DNA of 57,514 bases from Elusimicrobiota bacterium (lineage in GTDB: Bacteria > Elusimicrobiota > UBA8919): positions 534 through 58,047 of the forward strand of contig DMMW01000035.1 of NCBI GenBank assembly GCA_003452965.1. Direction: 5' to 3'. Each line of letters starts with the position of its first letter. The stretch's first letter is position 1. The position numbers and the translations under genes were made by a program. The notes beneath the pieces are model-generated. The model was not told where the DNA came from. It saw nothing but the letters and a program-made list of their open reading frames with translations, and ran no database searches. Positions 1 to 9,411 of this stretch are shown in pieces.

Positions 1-7
1 GCGAGGC

Positions 8-33
8 AAAAAATTAGAGAGACCTAATTTTTT
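8..33. terminator. AT-rich hairpin before the first gene
   Basis: A perfect 10-bp inverted repeat (arms at 8-17 and 24-33, six-base loop) ends in a run of six T. It sits directly before the GGAGG ribosome binding site of the next gene. It could end transcription of a gene beyond the left edge, or fold in the leader of the LUD gene. The stem is almost all A-T, so termination strength is doubtful. Confidence 0.35.
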
Positions 34-44
34 GGAGGTGAAAT

Positions 45-683
45 ATGCCGGTTGAAGTGAAAGTTAAAGTCAATGAGAGGTTTGGTAATCTTGCAAGTGA
101 TATTATAGTTGAAAAAACGGTATCTGCCTTAAAAAGTAACGGAATAAATGTTTATGTGGTTAATAATGGTGAAGAAGCAAAAAAGAAAGTATTAGAAATT
201 ATTCCTAAGGATTCGGAAGTTATGAATATGACATCGACTACCTTGTTAACAATTAATTTGGAACAAGAAATAAACGAATTGGGAAAATTTAATTCAATTC
301 GAAATAAGTTAAATTCAATGAATCAAAAAACCCAAGGACAGGATATGAAACGTTTAGGAGCGGCTCCGGAATGGGTAATAGGAAGCGTTCATGCCGTAAC
401 ACAAGATGGACATCTTTTTATTGCATCTCAGACAGGAAGTCAATTACCAGCATATGCTTACGGTGCAAAGAATGTTATTTGGGTAATTGGTACTCAGAAA
501 ATTGTTGAAAACTTTGATAAAGCGTTTAAACGATTATATGAATATTGTTTTCCGTTGGAGGACCAGCGAGCTCTTAAAGTATATGGCACTCATAGTGGAG
601 TCAATAAAATACTAATAGTAAACAAAGAAGTTGCATCAGAAAGAATTATTGTAATACTTGTTAAAGAAAACATAGGTTTTTGA
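45..683 (+). CDS. LUD domain protein (LutC/YkgG family)
   Basis: A 212-residue stand-alone LUD domain (formerly DUF162). The family includes LutC and the N-terminal part of LutB of the lactate utilisation complex; single-domain members are mostly of unknown role. The C-terminal half holds the recognisable core, with SVHAVTQDGHLFIASQ followed by QLPAYAYGAKNVIWVIGTQK. The length fits a complete domain. The ATG at 45 has a strong GGAGG site seven bases upstream. There are no LutA or LutB partners nearby, so lactate oxidation cannot be inferred. The family is clear; the substrate is not. Confidence 0.8.
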   Translation: MPVEVKVKVNERFGNLASDIIVEKTVSALKSNGINVYVVNNGEEAKKKVLEIIPKDSEVMNMTSTTLLTINLEQEINELGKFNSIRNKLNSMNQKTQGQDMKRLGAAPEWVIGSVHAVTQDGHLFIASQTGSQLPAYAYGAKNVIWVIGTQKIVENFDKAFKRLYEYCFPLEDQRALKVYGTHSGVNKILIVNKEVASERIIVILVKENIGF

Positions 684-775
684 ATAAGGGGACATCTGTC
701 CTCTTTATTTCATACCACATTTCTAAAAAGTCCTTGACCCGCCTTGTGGGAATAGTCGAGGTCATTAAAAAGTCC

Positions 776-804
776 TTGACAAACCTATAAAAGTTCGTTA
801 TAAA
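776..804 (+). promoter_or_regulatory. Sigma-70-like promoter of candidate small RNA
   Basis: TTGACA at 776-781, a 17-base spacer and TATAAA at 799-804. The predicted start is near 811, just inside a 12-bp perfect hairpin. The sequence before the -35 repeats: AAAAAGTCCTTGAC occurs at about 725 and again at 767. Confidence 0.5.
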
Positions 805-810
805 TATAAG

Positions 811-932
811 AGCGGTGAAAAAGTATTCACCGCTCTTGATTACACACCCGCCTACGCTTTCAACGAAAGCTTCGGCGAGGCAAAGGATTTTGAAAGACGA
901 TTACACAGATACTACCATCGTCTTGCTTTTTT
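811..932 (+). ncRNA. Candidate small RNA with its own promoter and terminator
   Basis: The stretch between the LUD gene and the PorV-like gene has no ORF but looks like a transcription unit. A consensus promoter is followed by a perfect 12-bp hairpin (808-819 with 826-837), a GCTTTC/GAAAGC hairpin near 855-870, and a terminator-like hairpin (894-901 with 917-924) followed by six T. A diverged copy of part of it lies at about 50523-50590. It may instead be a mosaic of dispersed repeats, since GATTACACAGA-type words are common in such elements. Function is unknown. Confidence 0.35.
894..932 (+). terminator. Rho-independent terminator
   Basis: An 8-bp stem AAGACGAT/ATCGTCTT with a 15-base loop is followed by GC and six T at 927-932. 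It lies 22 bases before the ATG chosen for the next gene, which argues against using the TTG at 931 as a start. Confidence 0.5.
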
Positions 933-954
933 GTTGCTGGAGAAATCTTTAAAT

Positions 955-2676
955 ATGGTAATTTCAATTAATACAATTTTAAATAAAACCGTTAGAAAAG
1001 TTATTTTTTTAACAGTTTTTTTTATTTTATCATTTTTAAAAGCTGGTTTAAATTCACAAATATCGGAACAGAATATAAACTCTGCTGCATTGCTTCAGCA
1101 GTTTGTTGGAACCCGCGCTCCTTCTATGGGCGAGGCGTTTACGGCTGTTTCAGACGATATTTATGCATTGCATTACAATCCCGCCGGTTTGGTTAAATTA
1201 AATCAGGAACTTGGCGGAATGTATTTTAAGGATGAGGAAAGAAATTGTAAATATCTTCTTGTTGGTTACGGTCAATCTTTTCCGGGGATAGGAACATTGG
1301 CAAACAGTTTATATTTTTATGATGCCGGAAAAATCGTCTTTGAAGATGAAGAAGAAAATATTCAAACTTTGGATTTTCAAAAAGATTATCTTTATACATT
1401 GGGTTTTGCAAGAAAAGCGGCAAAGGATTTTTCGTTGGGAATAAATCTAAAGTTGTATTCTTCGACAATGAGGGAGTTGTATTTTGCTGAATCATATTGT
1501 CTGGATGTTGGTGCGATTTATGATACACCACTAAAAGGTTTATCTGTAGGGGCTGTCTTACAGAACTTGGGTTCGCCGATTCAATATACCGAAGAACAAT
1601 ATCCATTGCCAAATACCGCACGTTTTGGTGCTACGTATAAACTGATGTTAAATACGAAAAGATTGGAAGGCAATGTTTTTACAATTTCAGCTGATGTTGT
1701 TAAGTCAAGTGACAGTGTTTTTAGACAAAATTTCGGTGTTGAATGCGGTATTAAGGATATGTTGTTTTTTCGCGCCGGATATAAAATGGGATATGATAAT
1801 GAAGATTATAGTTTCGGCGTGGGCTTGAGGTGGTATGGATTTCAGGCGGATTACGGAGCTATAATGCGGGATTTATTAGCTATGAATCCTATTTCTTTTA
1901 GCTGGAGAAAAACTGAGAAAAAAGAAAAAGAGGAAGAAAAACCGGATGAGGCAAAGAAAGATGATTTAAAATCTGTTATGAATGTGGAAAAACCTGTGGC
2001 AAGAAATGAACAATCAATTGTTACAGTTGAGGAACCGCCGACTTTGGAACGGGATCCGCGAATAATTAAAAAGTTAAGCGAGAAATTTATTGAATTATGT
2101 GCAAAGGGTAATTATAGCGAAGCGTTAAAAACCGTTATAAAGCAGAAGGAAGTAGATCCTGAAAATATTTCATGGGCTAGGATGGCGGAAAAATTGGATA
2201 AAGTTGTTAAGATTATTCCGTCTGCAACTGAAGAAGGCAAAATTCAGGAATTAATCAGAAAAACAGTCAATGGTTATCTTGCTATAAAAGGCAATGAAAG
2301 GATTGCAATTATGGCGGCAAAATATGCGTTACAGCTACAACCAAAGAATCAAAATCTGAACAGACTCTGTGATCTGATGTGTTTGGAATATCCGGGTATA
2401 GCAGAAGCAGAGGTAACCAAACCTTATGTCACAATTGTCGAACAAAAGGTTGCTGCTGCTTTGGATTATATTTATGAAGGTAAATATGAGCAGGCGATAT
2501 TTGAATGTGATGATGCATTATCTCTTGAAGAGAATAACGTTACCGCATTAAAAAGAAAAGGTTCAGCATATTATGCGCTCGGTAAAAAGGATTTGGCTAT
2601 AAGTAATTGGAATAAAGCAGAAAGAATTTCCCCTTATGATCTCGAGATAAGATCTTTTCTTGAAAAAATAAAATAA
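955..2676 (+). CDS. PorV/UPF0164-type outer-membrane protein with TPR tail
   Basis: About 573 residues. A signal segment (roughly residues 12-34) precedes the PorV/UPF0164 signature FVGTRAPSMGEAFTAV and YNPAGL, then alternating beta-strand sequence to about residue 290 that should form an outer-membrane barrel. A Lys/Glu-rich linker (about 300-345) leads to a helical C-terminus with TPR-like repeats, best seen in the last 60 residues (EGKYEQAIFECDDALSLE). Barrel plus soluble TPR suggests a scaffold at the periplasmic face. The ATG at 955 is preferred over the TTG at 931, which falls in the T-run of the preceding terminator. The precise role is not known. Confidence 0.7.
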   Translation: MVISINTILNKTVRKVIFLTVFFILSFLKAGLNSQISEQNINSAALLQQFVGTRAPSMGEAFTAVSDDIYALHYNPAGLVKLNQELGGMYFKDEERNCKYLLVGYGQSFPGIGTLANSLYFYDAGKIVFEDEEENIQTLDFQKDYLYTLGFARKAAKDFSLGINLKLYSSTMRELYFAESYCLDVGAIYDTPLKGLSVGAVLQNLGSPIQYTEEQYPLPNTARFGATYKLMLNTKRLEGNVFTISADVVKSSDSVFRQNFGVECGIKDMLFFRAGYKMGYDNEDYSFGVGLRWYGFQADYGAIMRDLLAMNPISFSWRKTEKKEKEEEKPDEAKKDDLKSVMNVEKPVARNEQSIVTVEEPPTLERDPRIIKKLSEKFIELCAKGNYSEALKTVIKQKEVDPENISWARMAEKLDKVVKIIPSATEEGKIQELIRKTVNGYLAIKGNERIAIMAAKYALQLQPKNQNLNRLCDLMCLEYPGIAEAEVTKPYVTIVEQKVAAALDYIYEGKYEQAIFECDDALSLEENNVTALKRKGSAYYALGKKDLAISNWNKAERISPYDLEIRSFLEKIK

Positions 2677-2719
2677 ACTGTAACTATTTCTATCAGTATA
2701 ACTCTATTGTAATAAAAAT

Positions 2720-4192
2720 ATGTCTTTAGAAATTTTATTAATCAGTGTTTCATTGTTACTAATAACCAGCATAATTGCGAGCAAGACATCCAATCGATTT
2801 GGTATTCCTTCGCTTCTGATTTTCTTGGTTATCGGTATATTATTGGGTTCGGAAGGTATTGTAGGTATCCAATTTGATAATCCGAAACTTGCCCAATATA
2901 TAGGGATAATAGCATTGGTGTTTATCTTATTTGCAGGTGGATTGGAAACGGAATGGAGAATTGTTAAATCTGTGATTTATGAAGGTATTGCCTTATCAAC
3001 AATAGGGGTGCTTATTACTGCATTGATTTTAGCATTATTTGCAGTTTTAGTTCTCAAGTTTTCAATATTGGAAGGTTTGTTACTTGGAGCCATTGTATCT
3101 TCAACTGACGCAGCTGCGGTTTTTTCGGTACTTCGGTCAAAAAAAGTGAGTCTTTCAGGTGAATTAACTCCGTTGCTGGAACTGGAATCGGGTAGCAATG
3201 ATCCTATGGCAGTTTTTCTAACTGTCGGATTTATTAGCTTTATTGTCGGCATTAATAACTCAGTATTTAATATGGTTACTTTATTTATATCGCAGATGGG
3301 TGTCGGAGCTCTTTTAGGATTTATTTTAGGTAAGGGTATTGTTTATTTTATTAATAAAATAAAGTTGGAATATGACGGGTTATACCCGGTTTTTACAATG
3401 GCATTTATTTTATTAACCTACGCGTTTGTAAGTATTTTAAAAGGGAACGGTTTTCTTGCTATTTATATTGTGGGATTAATAATGGGGAACAGCAATATAG
3501 TTCAAAAAAGAAATTTGATTCATTTTCATAGCGGGATTGCATGGTTGATGCAAATTACAATGTTCCTTACTTTAGGGCTTTTGGTATTTCCGAGCAGAAT
3601 ATTGCCGATTGTCGGAATAGGATTATTGACTTCAATATTCTTGATGTTTGTTGCCAGGCCATTGGGTGTGTTTGCTATATTGTCGCCCACAAAGTTTAAT
3701 TTTAGAGAAAAAACATTAATATCATGGGTGGGTTTAAGAGGGTCAGTTCCGATTATATTAGCGACCTTTTCTCTAATTGCTGGGATAAAAAAAGCGGATA
3801 TTATTTTTAATATTGTTTTTTTTATTGTGCTAACTTCAGCACTTATTCAGGGGACTACAATTTCTTTTGTTGCAAAATTGCTTAAAGTAAATGTTCCTTT
3901 AAGAAATAAGAAACATTATCCGCTGGAATTTGAATATACCGATGATTTAAATACAAGATTGATTGATTTTGTAGTTCCTTATACTTCATGGATGATAGGA
4001 AAATCAGTGTCCGAAATAGGTCTGCCTGCGGATAGTCTTATAACCCTCGTTGTTAGAGAAGAAAAATTTATTGTTCCCAGTGGTCAAACGATCGTTGAAT
4101 CCGGCGATGTATTGCTTATAATAGTAAATAATAATAATCTCCAGGAAATATTAGATTTATTTTCCCACCAAAAGAAAAAAACTAACAGGTAA
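2720..4192 (+). CDS. CPA1-type K+/H+ (or Na+/H+) antiporter with RCK_C domain
   Basis: 490 residues. The first ~390 form about 12 membrane helices of the monovalent cation:proton antiporter-1 family, with the conserved segments STDAAAVFSVL and ESGSNDPMAVFL (the ion-binding Asn-Asp pair). The last ~85 residues are soluble and look like a TrkA-C/RCK_C regulatory domain (IGLPADSLITLVVREEK, GDVLLIIV). This arrangement matches the NhaP2/CvrA group, which usually moves K+ out in exchange for protons. The start has no clear Shine-Dalgarno sequence. The P-type ATPase begins four bases after the stop, so the pair is probably co-transcribed for ion homeostasis. Confidence 0.85.
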   Translation: MSLEILLISVSLLLITSIIASKTSNRFGIPSLLIFLVIGILLGSEGIVGIQFDNPKLAQYIGIIALVFILFAGGLETEWRIVKSVIYEGIALSTIGVLITALILALFAVLVLKFSILEGLLLGAIVSSTDAAAVFSVLRSKKVSLSGELTPLLELESGSNDPMAVFLTVGFISFIVGINNSVFNMVTLFISQMGVGALLGFILGKGIVYFINKIKLEYDGLYPVFTMAFILLTYAFVSILKGNGFLAIYIVGLIMGNSNIVQKRNLIHFHSGIAWLMQITMFLTLGLLVFPSRILPIVGIGLLTSIFLMFVARPLGVFAILSPTKFNFREKTLISWVGLRGSVPIILATFSLIAGIKKADIIFNIVFFIVLTSALIQGTTISFVAKLLKVNVPLRNKKHYPLEFEYTDDLNTRLIDFVVPYTSWMIGKSVSEIGLPADSLITLVVREEKFIVPSGQTIVESGDVLLIIVNNNNLQEILDLFSHQKKKTNR

Positions 4193-4196
4193 CGAA

Positions 4197-6725
4197 ATGA
4201 ATAAATTAGTTATAAAAGGACTTACTGAGCAGGAAGCTCAGGAAAGATTAAATTCAGAAGGATATAATGAACTCCCTTCCTCAAAAAAGCGGAGTATTTT
4301 TTTTATAGCTTTTGAAGTGGCAAAAGAACCGATGTTTATTCTTCTGGTATCTTGTGGTATTATATATTTAATTTTGGGTGATGTACGTGAGGCGATAATT
4401 TTAATGTTTTTTGTTTTTGTAATTATGTGTATTACTTTTATTCAAGAAAGAAAAACAGAAAGGGCATTGGAATCGTTGCGTGATTTGACCAGTCCGCGAG
4501 CATCCGTTTTAAGAGATGGGCAGAAGATAAGGATAGCGGGCAGAGAAGTAGTTCGTGGAGATATAATGATTTTGGCAGAAGGAGACAGGATACCAGCCGA
4601 TGCGATATTATTGGAATCTCAAAATCTTTCTATTGATGAATCTCTTCTTACTGGTGAATCAGTCCCTGTAATGAAATATCCAGATGAATTGGACAATACG
4701 GTGATGTCCGGTGGTGAAAATCAATCTTATTTATTTTCAGGAACTATGGTGGTTCAGGGGCAAGGAATTGCCGAAGTAGTATCCGTTGGCACGAATACTA
4801 AAATAGGCAAGATTGGGAAATCTCTACAGGTAATAAAAGAAGAGGAAACAATATTAAAGAAAGATATAAGAAAAACGGTAAAAGTAATTGGAATAACCAG
4901 TGCGGTTTTATGCGTTGCAGTTATAATTATTTATGGTATTACCAGAAGTAACTGGCTTAACGGTTTTCTTGCAGGCATCACGCTTGCCATGGCGATGATA
5001 CCGGAAGAATTCCCGGTAGTATTGACTGTTTTTATGTCTTTAGGTGCATGGCGTATTTCTCAAAAACGGGTGCTTACCAGAAGAATTCCAGCTGTTGAAA
5101 CTTTGGGTTCTGCTACAGTATTATGTGTTGATAAAACAGGAACCCTTACAATGAATATAATGAGGGTTCAACAACTCTGTGTTGATAATGAAGTATTCAA
5201 TGTGCCGAAATCAAAAAATGCTAATCTTGATGAACGATTTCATGAAATAGTAGAGTATGGGATACTGGCAAGCCAGACAGACCCATTTGATCCGATGGAA
5301 AAAGCGATACGGGAACTCGGTGAAATATTTCTTGCGGACACAGAACACATACATAACGACTGGACAATGGTACAGGAATATCCGCTATCAAAATCACTTC
5401 TTGCAATGTCCCGCGTATGGAAAAAGCATGGAAGTGGGGATTATACCATATCTGCCAAGGGATCACCTGAAGCGATTATGGATTTATGTCATTTTGATTC
5501 AATGCAAACAAAAAATTTAGAAATATTTATTGAACAAATGGCAAAAGACGGGTTAAGGGTTATAGCGGTTGCAAAATCAAGATTCAAGCCTAAAGTATTA
5601 CCTGAAATTCAACACGATTTTGATTTCAAATTTGAAGGGCTTATAGGTCTTGCAGACCCGGTAAGAGAACAGGTGCCTGCTTCCATAAAAGAATGTTACA
5701 ATGCGCATATAAGGGTTGTAATGATAACTGGCGACTATCCTGTCACGGCACAGAACATAGCATCACAAATCGGACTTAAGAACAAGGAAAAATTTATTAC
5801 AGGGCAGGAATTGGATAATTTGGATGATGAAGAACTATGCAGAATAATAAAAGACATAAATATTTTTGCACGGGTAGTTCCCGAACAAAAATATAAAATA
5901 GTAAACGGTTTAAAAAAAATAGGTGAAATTGTGGCAATGACTGGCGACGGAGTAAATGATGCCCCTGCCTTAAAAGCCGCCAATATCGGTATCGCTATGG
6001 GCGGAAGGGGTACCGATGTAGCAAGGGAGTCAGCATCATTGGTTTTGCTTGATGATGATTTTTCATCAATTGTAACCGCTGTAAAAATGGGCAGGCGAAT
6101 ATTTGATAATCTAAAAAAGGCGATATCTTACATACTTGCAATACATATCCCTATAGTAGGTTTGAGTCTTATAACTGTAATATTAAAGTGGCCGCTCATA
6201 TTATTTCCGGTACACATAGTATTTCTTGAACTTATAATAGATCCAGCCTGTTCTCTTGTATTTGAAGCTGAAAGCGAGGAAAAAGATATAATGATTCGGC
6301 CTCCACGGAATGTAAAGGAATCGCTTTTCTGCAAACATACAGTAGTTTACAGTATTTTACAGGGTTTAATTCTTTTAATTATAGTTACCGCAGTATTTGT
6401 TTTAACCCAGCATCTTGGTGAAAATATAGAACAGGCAAGGGCGCTTTCGTTTGTAGTTCTCATAATAGGCAACATAGGGTTAATAATGTCAAACCGTTCA
6501 TGGACACTAACCATACCTAAACTGATGAAGCAAAAAAACACCGCATTAGTTCTTGTTATATTTGGCGCCATAACATTTTTAATTTTGGTTTTATTTATTC
6601 CGATATTAAGGAATATTTTCCGCTTTGGACCTTTACATATCATAGATATAATAATATGCATATCTACGGGAATAATAAGCATAGTCTTATTTGAAGTAAT
6701 AAAATTTATCCGTATAAAGAATTGA
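4197..6725 (+). CDS. P-type cation-transporting ATPase (P2/calcium-type)
   Basis: 842 residues with all P2 ATPase parts in order: an N-terminal cation-ATPase domain, the actuator with LTGES (about residue 155), the membrane motif MIPEEFPVVL, the phosphorylation motif DKTGTLT with the aspartate at residue 312, the nucleotide-binding domain, the hinge TGDGVNDAPALKAANIGIAM, and C-terminal membrane helices. PEEFP instead of the SERCA-type PEGLP is common in bacterial members and leaves Ca2+, Mn2+ or another cation open. It follows the antiporter by four bases, indicating an operon. The family is certain; the ion is inferred. Confidence 0.88.
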   Translation: MNKLVIKGLTEQEAQERLNSEGYNELPSSKKRSIFFIAFEVAKEPMFILLVSCGIIYLILGDVREAIILMFFVFVIMCITFIQERKTERALESLRDLTSPRASVLRDGQKIRIAGREVVRGDIMILAEGDRIPADAILLESQNLSIDESLLTGESVPVMKYPDELDNTVMSGGENQSYLFSGTMVVQGQGIAEVVSVGTNTKIGKIGKSLQVIKEEETILKKDIRKTVKVIGITSAVLCVAVIIIYGITRSNWLNGFLAGITLAMAMIPEEFPVVLTVFMSLGAWRISQKRVLTRRIPAVETLGSATVLCVDKTGTLTMNIMRVQQLCVDNEVFNVPKSKNANLDERFHEIVEYGILASQTDPFDPMEKAIRELGEIFLADTEHIHNDWTMVQEYPLSKSLLAMSRVWKKHGSGDYTISAKGSPEAIMDLCHFDSMQTKNLEIFIEQMAKDGLRVIAVAKSRFKPKVLPEIQHDFDFKFEGLIGLADPVREQVPASIKECYNAHIRVVMITGDYPVTAQNIASQIGLKNKEKFITGQELDNLDDEELCRIIKDINIFARVVPEQKYKIVNGLKKIGEIVAMTGDGVNDAPALKAANIGIAMGGRGTDVARESASLVLLDDDFSSIVTAVKMGRRIFDNLKKAISYILAIHIPIVGLSLITVILKWPLILFPVHIVFLELIIDPACSLVFEAESEEKDIMIRPPRNVKESLFCKHTVVYSILQGLILLIIVTAVFVLTQHLGENIEQARALSFVVLIIGNIGLIMSNRSWTLTIPKLMKQKNTALVLVIFGAITFLILVLFIPILRNIFRFGPLHIIDIIICISTGIISIVLFEVIKFIRIKN

Positions 6726-6956
6726 AAATGGGTATGTACAATCTTATCAATTTTTTAGAATTTTAGCCACACTGAGTTCAATCCTACTGCAGGATAAATA
6801 GTATAGAGAATAGCGTATAGAGGTAAGCGGATAGTTATAAGTAATATTAAGAGTTAGAAATTTTCAAACATGTAGATTCTTTGTTGGATATATGTAGGAT
6901 ATTAATTGAAAAATAATAAACTAATCTCAATAAGATATACGACAACTCCGTGTTTT
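6726..6956. other. Convergent intergenic region with period-7 repeat
   Basis: No gene seen. It separates the ATPase from the convergent pectate-lyase gene. It holds a small hairpin (ATCCT-ACTGC-AGGAT near 6781) and, at 6801-6835, a degenerate purine-rich tandem repeat with a seven-base period (GTATAGA GAATAGC GTATAGA and so on), related to the copies at 9.3, 22.4 and 45.8 kb. Confidence 0.5.
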
Positions 6957-8702
6957 CTAATGAAGGGTGCTTGTTATTTTTACAGAGTTGGGTTTTGAGT
7001 TTGGCGAGGAAACTGATACTATAATGGTTCCTGGTTTTGTTGTAGAAAACAATGTTGCGTTTGCAACTCCGTTAATTGCAGTAGTGTTGAATATTTGTTC
7101 ATTGTTTGAAAATATTCCAGGTCCCTTTAATTCAAATGTTACCGGCGCTTTTATAAAAGCATGCAAATCGTATATATCTTTTATTTCCGCCCTGATAATG
7201 GTTCCGCTTGTTCCGTCAGAACTAATGTTTTCTGGATTGGCTTCAATCTTTATAGATTTTGGAAATAAGCTATTGATATATTCTTCTATCCATTTATAGT
7301 CTCCAGGTGCTGATTCATAAGGATTAAGTCCGATTTTACTTTCGCTATATAATAATTCAAAATAATTCGGGATACCATCATCATCGTCATCTTCAGGATA
7401 AATTCCAGCTGAATAAATCGGGTAATCATCATCATCAACGCTATCTATAATTCTGCCGGTGTAATTTATAACATCATCAATAATTCTTTTGTCTACAGGA
7501 TCCAGAGCCGGGACTCTTGCTCCGACTTTATCCAAGACGATATTATGGACTTCTTCCGCAGGATGTTCTTTTATGCCTGAAAGCTTGGTAACAGGAGTAT
7601 CCGATTTAAATTTTTCCGTTTCCGAACTTTCTCCGAAAAAATAAACCAAATCCCAATCATCACTGATATCTGGATTATCATGATTAAAATTTCCTTTTAT
7701 ATAAAATTTTGAATCGTCATGAATATAATATTGTCCGTTATTCCACCCCGGATAATTAAAGATTACTATGCAACCGCCATTATGTTTTTCACTGTTCCTT
7801 TTGAAATAATTTTTTAATACATTCCAGTACATAGGTCCGAAGTTAGCTCTTGTCGGGCTGGATGTAAAATCTATTGCTTTATCAGAAAAATTATACATAA
7901 GGTTGTTTATAATCTCACCGGATGTATTGCTGTTGCATTCAGGTAATCTCATTTTTAGGTGAGCAAAAAGATTATGATGTATAGATATGTTTTTTGAGTC
8001 ATCCCCGACTAATAGTCCAAAACCGTGTTCTTCGTAAGCCATTAAACCTTCGGATATAATATTCCATTGCCAGGTCACATTATGTGAAGGAAACCATGTT
8101 ACTGCAATTTCATCTGAACCCCAACTTAATGAACAATGGTCTACAATTATGTTATACGGCGGTGTATCATAATTTTCTATACTAATGCAATCCTGGTTTC
8201 GCGTTATATTGCGTTCTTTTCCGTTTCTCCAGCGGAGTCCGCGAACTATAACGTCATGTGTTGAAATTCTAAGCGCTCCGTTACTTATACATATACCTGA
8301 ACTCGGTGCTGTTTGACCTGCAATTGTAAGATAAGGATTTTTGACATATATATCTTTCTTTAGTTTTATATTTCCGCCTGTTTTAAAAATAACCACTCTT
8401 GGTCTATCATCCATCAACGCTTCTCTAAGACTACCTTTTCCTTTGTCTTTAGTATTAGTTACTTTTAAGATAACCGGTGTTGAACTGCCGCCGAAAGCAC
8501 CGCGAGTTTTAGAACCAAATCCTTCAGCGCCGGGAAACGAAGGAATCGTAATGAGACAATCAGTAAAGAAAGAAATGTACAATAAAAGAAAAAAGAATAT
8601 TTTTAAAGTAAACTCCCAGCATAACGGTGGTTTTGAAACACCTTTTACTCTATCTACTTTGTCGCTGGCATTTTCTAACAGGACAAACCTCATATTTGAC
8701 AT
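6957..8702 (-). CDS. Secreted pectate-lyase-like protein with Ig-like C-terminal domain
   Basis: 581 residues. After a hydrophobic signal segment (about 30-47) comes PSFPGAEGFGSKTRGAFGG, the hallmark start of many PL1-like pectate lyases, followed by right-handed beta-helix sequence (NIIVDHCSLSWGSDEIAVTW, NISIHHNLFAHLKMRLPE). An acidic DDDDDGIPNYFE stretch near residue 450 resembles a Ca-binding thrombospondin-3 type repeat. The last ~95 residues look like a Big_1 (invasin-type) Ig domain. It probably cleaves or binds an acidic polysaccharide outside the cell. Residues 1-27 before the signal segment are unusually long. No other carbohydrate genes lie nearby. Confidence 0.78.
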   Translation of the reverse strand: MSNMRFVLLENASDKVDRVKGVSKPPLCWEFTLKIFFFLLLYISFFTDCLITIPSFPGAEGFGSKTRGAFGGSSTPVILKVTNTKDKGKGSLREALMDDRPRVVIFKTGGNIKLKKDIYVKNPYLTIAGQTAPSSGICISNGALRISTHDVIVRGLRWRNGKERNITRNQDCISIENYDTPPYNIIVDHCSLSWGSDEIAVTWFPSHNVTWQWNIISEGLMAYEEHGFGLLVGDDSKNISIHHNLFAHLKMRLPECNSNTSGEIINNLMYNFSDKAIDFTSSPTRANFGPMYWNVLKNYFKRNSEKHNGGCIVIFNYPGWNNGQYYIHDDSKFYIKGNFNHDNPDISDDWDLVYFFGESSETEKFKSDTPVTKLSGIKEHPAEEVHNIVLDKVGARVPALDPVDKRIIDDVINYTGRIIDSVDDDDYPIYSAGIYPEDDDDDGIPNYFELLYSESKIGLNPYESAPGDYKWIEEYINSLFPKSIKIEANPENISSDGTSGTIIRAEIKDIYDLHAFIKAPVTFELKGPGIFSNNEQIFNTTAINGVANATLFSTTKPGTIIVSVSSPNSKPNSVKITSTLH

Positions 8703-8724
8703 GGATATTCTCGCATTATATAAT
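8696..8724 (+). promoter_or_regulatory. Perfect consensus promoter over the pectate-lyase start
   Basis: TTGACA at 8696-8701, 17-base spacer, TATAAT at 8719-8724 on the plus strand, pointing away from the lyase gene toward the small membrane protein. The -35 overlaps the lyase start codon, so the two genes may interfere with each other. ATTATATAAT here is palindromic and could also give a -10 on the minus strand. Confidence 0.5.
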
Positions 8725-8776
8725 CGTTTGTGTTATGATTGTATTAAATTTATCAAAAAAAATCAAATAATTTAAA

Positions 8777-8804
8777 TTGACATTGTTCTATGTTTAAGTA
8801 AAAT
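8777..8804 (+). promoter_or_regulatory. Second promoter for the small membrane protein
   Basis: TTGACA at 8777-8782, 16-base spacer, TAAAAT at 8799-8804. It would start transcription about 50 bases before the ATG at 8861. Confidence 0.4.
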
Positions 8805-8860
8805 ATTATAAAAAGAGTGCTGTGATAAAAAAACATTTATATAGAAGTAAAACATAAATT

Positions 8861-9340
8861 ATGAGAAATATTATTTTAAAGATAATAATAAATATTATCA
8901 CTTTTGTTTTGGTGGTCTACTTTGTGCCAGGTATATGGGTTGATTCAATGTTAACCGTAATAGTTGCAGTAGTAATTCTTACATTGATAAATGTTTTTTT
9001 AAAGCCATTGATTCTTATATTTACATTACCTTTTAATATTGTATCGTTAGGATTATTTACTTTAATAATTAATGGATTTATTTTTTATGTTGTTTCAAAA
9101 ATAGTGCCAGGTTTTAGTGTTTCAAGTTTTTGGAATGCTGTGTGGTGTGCTTTGATATTTTCAGTCATAAGTTTCTTCTTAAATCTATTTACAGGTTCAC
9201 GTGACAATGTCAAATTCAAATTTTATGATAGTAATAAATTCCGTGACAATGAAGAATCAACAAAAAGATATAAAGATGTCATTGATGTAGAAGTGAAAGA
9301 AAAAAAAGATGAAAATCAGGGAATAGTGTATAGAGGTTAG
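8861..9340 (+). CDS. Four-helix membrane protein (phage holin superfamily IV-like)
   Basis: 159 residues. The first ~115 form four membrane helices with the pattern of the small bacterial family annotated as phage holin family 4 (VFLKPLILIFTLPFNIVSLGLF, then a second hydrophobic pair). Despite the name, most members are ordinary bacterial membrane proteins and no phage genes are near. The last ~45 residues are charged and soluble. The final codons (GIVYRG) lie inside a period-7 repeat, so the C-terminus may have been changed by repeat insertion. Function unknown. Confidence 0.7.
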   Translation: MRNIILKIIINIITFVLVVYFVPGIWVDSMLTVIVAVVILTLINVFLKPLILIFTLPFNIVSLGLFTLIINGFIFYVVSKIVPGFSVSSFWNAVWCALIFSVISFFLNLFTGSRDNVKFKFYDSNKFRDNEESTKRYKDVIDVEVKEKKDENQGIVYRG

Positions 9341-9411
9341 TGGATATCTTTGGGTTAACTTCAATAATATCACACCTTTATCTATTCCCTTTACGCTATT
9401 CACCATCCGCT
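9319..9411. repeat. Inverted period-7 tandem repeat between convergent genes
   Basis: The left part reads GGGAATA GTGTATA GAGGTTA GTGGATA (9319-9346). The right part (9380-9411) is the complement of a similar heptamer series. The element covers the last codons of both convergent genes and may form a hairpin that ends transcription both ways. Confidence 0.5.

Noticed and set aside
931..954. TTG start for the PorV-TPR gene
   Set aside because: It lies in the T-run of a terminator hairpin; the ATG at 955 begins a normal signal peptide.
1226..1621. 131-codon open frame on the minus strand within the PorV-TPR gene
   Set aside because: No family resemblance and fully inside a clear gene on the other strand.
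8341..8775. 144-codon plus-strand frame over the pectate-lyase start
   Set aside because: It is antisense to the conserved PGAEGFG region of the lyase and has no protein-like pattern, although a real promoter lies near its end.
8861..9340. Prophage remnant suggested by the holin-like family name
   Set aside because: No other phage gene is near and the family is mostly chromosomal.
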